Positions 7,622 to 8,638 of a stretch of DNA of 8,638 nucleotides are shown in pieces. This DNA comes from Flavobacteriaceae bacterium (lineage in GTDB: Bacteria; Bacteroidota; Bacteroidia; Flavobacteriales; Flavobacteriaceae), in contig JAESTG010000142.1 in the NCBI GenBank assembly GCA_016763715.1, positions 1 to 8,638 of the forward strand, written 5' to 3'. The notes below the pieces were generated by a model. It worked only from the letters and a program-made list of their open reading frames with translations, was not told the origin of the DNA and searched no databases. Positions within the stretch are counted from its first letter, which is position 1, and each line of letters opens with the position of its first letter. Made by a program: the position numbers and the translations under genes.

Positions 7622-8638
7622 ATGAGCATTCCTTTGGCAGAAAGAATAAGACCGAAATCTCTTGAAGAATACCTGAGTCAACTACATTTGCTAGGTCCAA
7701 AAGGAGCACTCACCGCTCAATTAGATTCTGGCATGATTTCCTCGATGATATTTTGGGGTCCTCCAGGAAGTGGGAAAACAACTTTGGCCAACATTATTGC
7801 TTCAAATTCTCAACGTCCATTTTACACGTTAAGTGCTATTGACAGTGGTGTTGCTGCAGTACGAGCTGTGATAGAAAAAGCAAAAAAAAGTGACAACCTC
7901 TTTTCTACTAAAAACCCCATCTTATTTATTGACGAAATCCACCGATTTAGTAAATCACAACAAGATTCTCTTCTGGGAGCCGTAGAGAAGGGATGGATTA
8001 CTTTAATTGGTGCGACCACAGAGAATCCTAGTTTTGAAGTTATTCCTGCGCTATTATCACGATGTCAGGTCTATGTCCTCAAACCCTTTAGCAAATTAGA
8101 TTTGGAGACTTTGCTAACTCGGGCACTTAAGCAAGACGAGGCATTATCTAAAAAGAAAGTCACTTTAAAAGAAAGTGAAGCTCTCATTCGCCTATCGGGA
8201 GGGGATGCAAGAAAATTGCTAAACATTCTCGAATTGGAAGTACTCTCAGAAAACTCACAAGAAGTGATAATCACAAACGAATTGGTGAGTCAAAAAGTCC
8301 AAAAAAAACACGGTACTTTACGATAAAACAGGAGAACAACACTATGACATAATTTCAGCTTTCATAAAATCTATTCGTGGAAGCGATCCAAATGGAGCTG
8401 TCTATTGGTTAGCTCGAATGATTGAAGGAGGCGAAGACATCAAATTTATTGCAAGACGGTTAGTTATTGCCGCTTCTGAAGATATTGGCATGGCGAACCC
8501 CACAGCACTTGTACTAGCCAACTCGACCTTTAGTGCCGTAACTACCATTGGCTACCCTGAGGCTCGAATCATTTTAAGTCAGTGTACTGTGTACTTAGCG
8601 ACTTCTCCAAAAAGTAATGCTTCCTATTTAGCCATTAA
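7622..8638 (+). CDS. rarA: RarA/MgsA AAA+ replication-recombination ATPase, frameshifted and cut by the window end
   Basis: RarA (MgsA) is a clamp-loader-like AAA+ ATPase that works with SSB at stalled replication forks. The N-terminus ([20 protein letters not shown]) is typical of the family. Walker A is GPPGSGKT at 46-53 and Walker B is LFIDEIHRF at 101-109 (D104, E105). Sensor 1 is GATTEN at 130-135, the arginine finger is R147 in LLSRC, and the sensor-2 region is GGDARKLLN (R197). The first frame ends at a TAA at 8324-8326. Homology continues in the next frame from about 8310 ([49 protein letters not shown]) to the window edge. One A too many in the eight-A run at 8301-8308 explains this exactly: seven A would give continuous [11 protein letters not shown] homopolymer sequencing error is the likeliest cause; a real frameshift or slippage is possible. 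The start is ATG 7622; the in-frame GTG at 7616 overlaps the -7 element. Roughly 80 C-terminal residues should lie beyond the window. Confidence 0.93.

Noticed and set aside
8301..8326. Programmed ribosomal frameshift in rarA
   Set aside because: RarA is not known to use one, and there is no evident stimulatory hairpin or Shine-Dalgarno-like element. A one-base homopolymer error is simpler.
1..8638. tRNA, rRNA, CRISPR array, insertion sequence, phage or defence genes
   Set aside because: None of the expected motifs, spaced repeats, transposase domains or RNA-gene signatures were seen in the coding or intergenic sequence.

Overview
The window is AT-rich DNA from a member of the Bacteroidota, most likely a flavobacterium. 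The evidence is a SusC/SusD-type outer-membrane pair, lipoprotein signals followed by acidic residues, start codons with no Shine-Dalgarno sequence but A/T-rich leaders, and promoters of the Bacteroidota TAnnTTTG type. No RNA gene, insertion sequence, CRISPR array or phage gene was seen.

Layout. Positions 1-226 hold the 3' end of an outer-membrane beta-barrel gene that starts outside the window. A 120-base gap with a good Bacteroidota promoter candidate (287-318) follows. It drives a three-gene operon on the + strand: a complete SusC/RagA TonB-dependent transporter (347-3631), its SusD/RagB partner lipoprotein (3652-5294), and an unrecognised surface-type lipoprotein (5324-5965). The operon ends at a strong hairpin terminator (5988-6018). 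The -7 element of the next promoter touches that terminator. The next gene is the rRNA methyltransferase rlmB (6031-6768, +). It converges with a rhomboid protease gene on the - strand (6765-7532), and the two stop codons overlap. Across a short divergent gap lies rarA (7622 to the window end, +), a AAA+ replication-recombination ATPase.

How the parts work together. SusC and SusD should form a lidded nutrient importer in the outer membrane, energised by TonB, with the third lipoprotein as a likely accessory surface binder. No carbohydrate-active enzyme, peptidase, sigma/anti-sigma pair or hybrid sensor lies in the window, so the substrate cannot be read from context. The rlmB, rhomboid and rarA genes are housekeeping functions unrelated to uptake.

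Main oddities. The susD gene carries a one-base frameshift plus an in-frame stop about 25 bases later. The rarA gene carries a one-base insertion in a run of eight A. Three lesions in 8.6 kb raise the question of sequence quality against real decay. The rlmB and rarA promoters both place the -7 element 4-5 bases before the ATG, which predicts leaderless or nearly leaderless mRNAs. I found no convincing evidence of a new biological system; the best unknown is the third lipoprotein.
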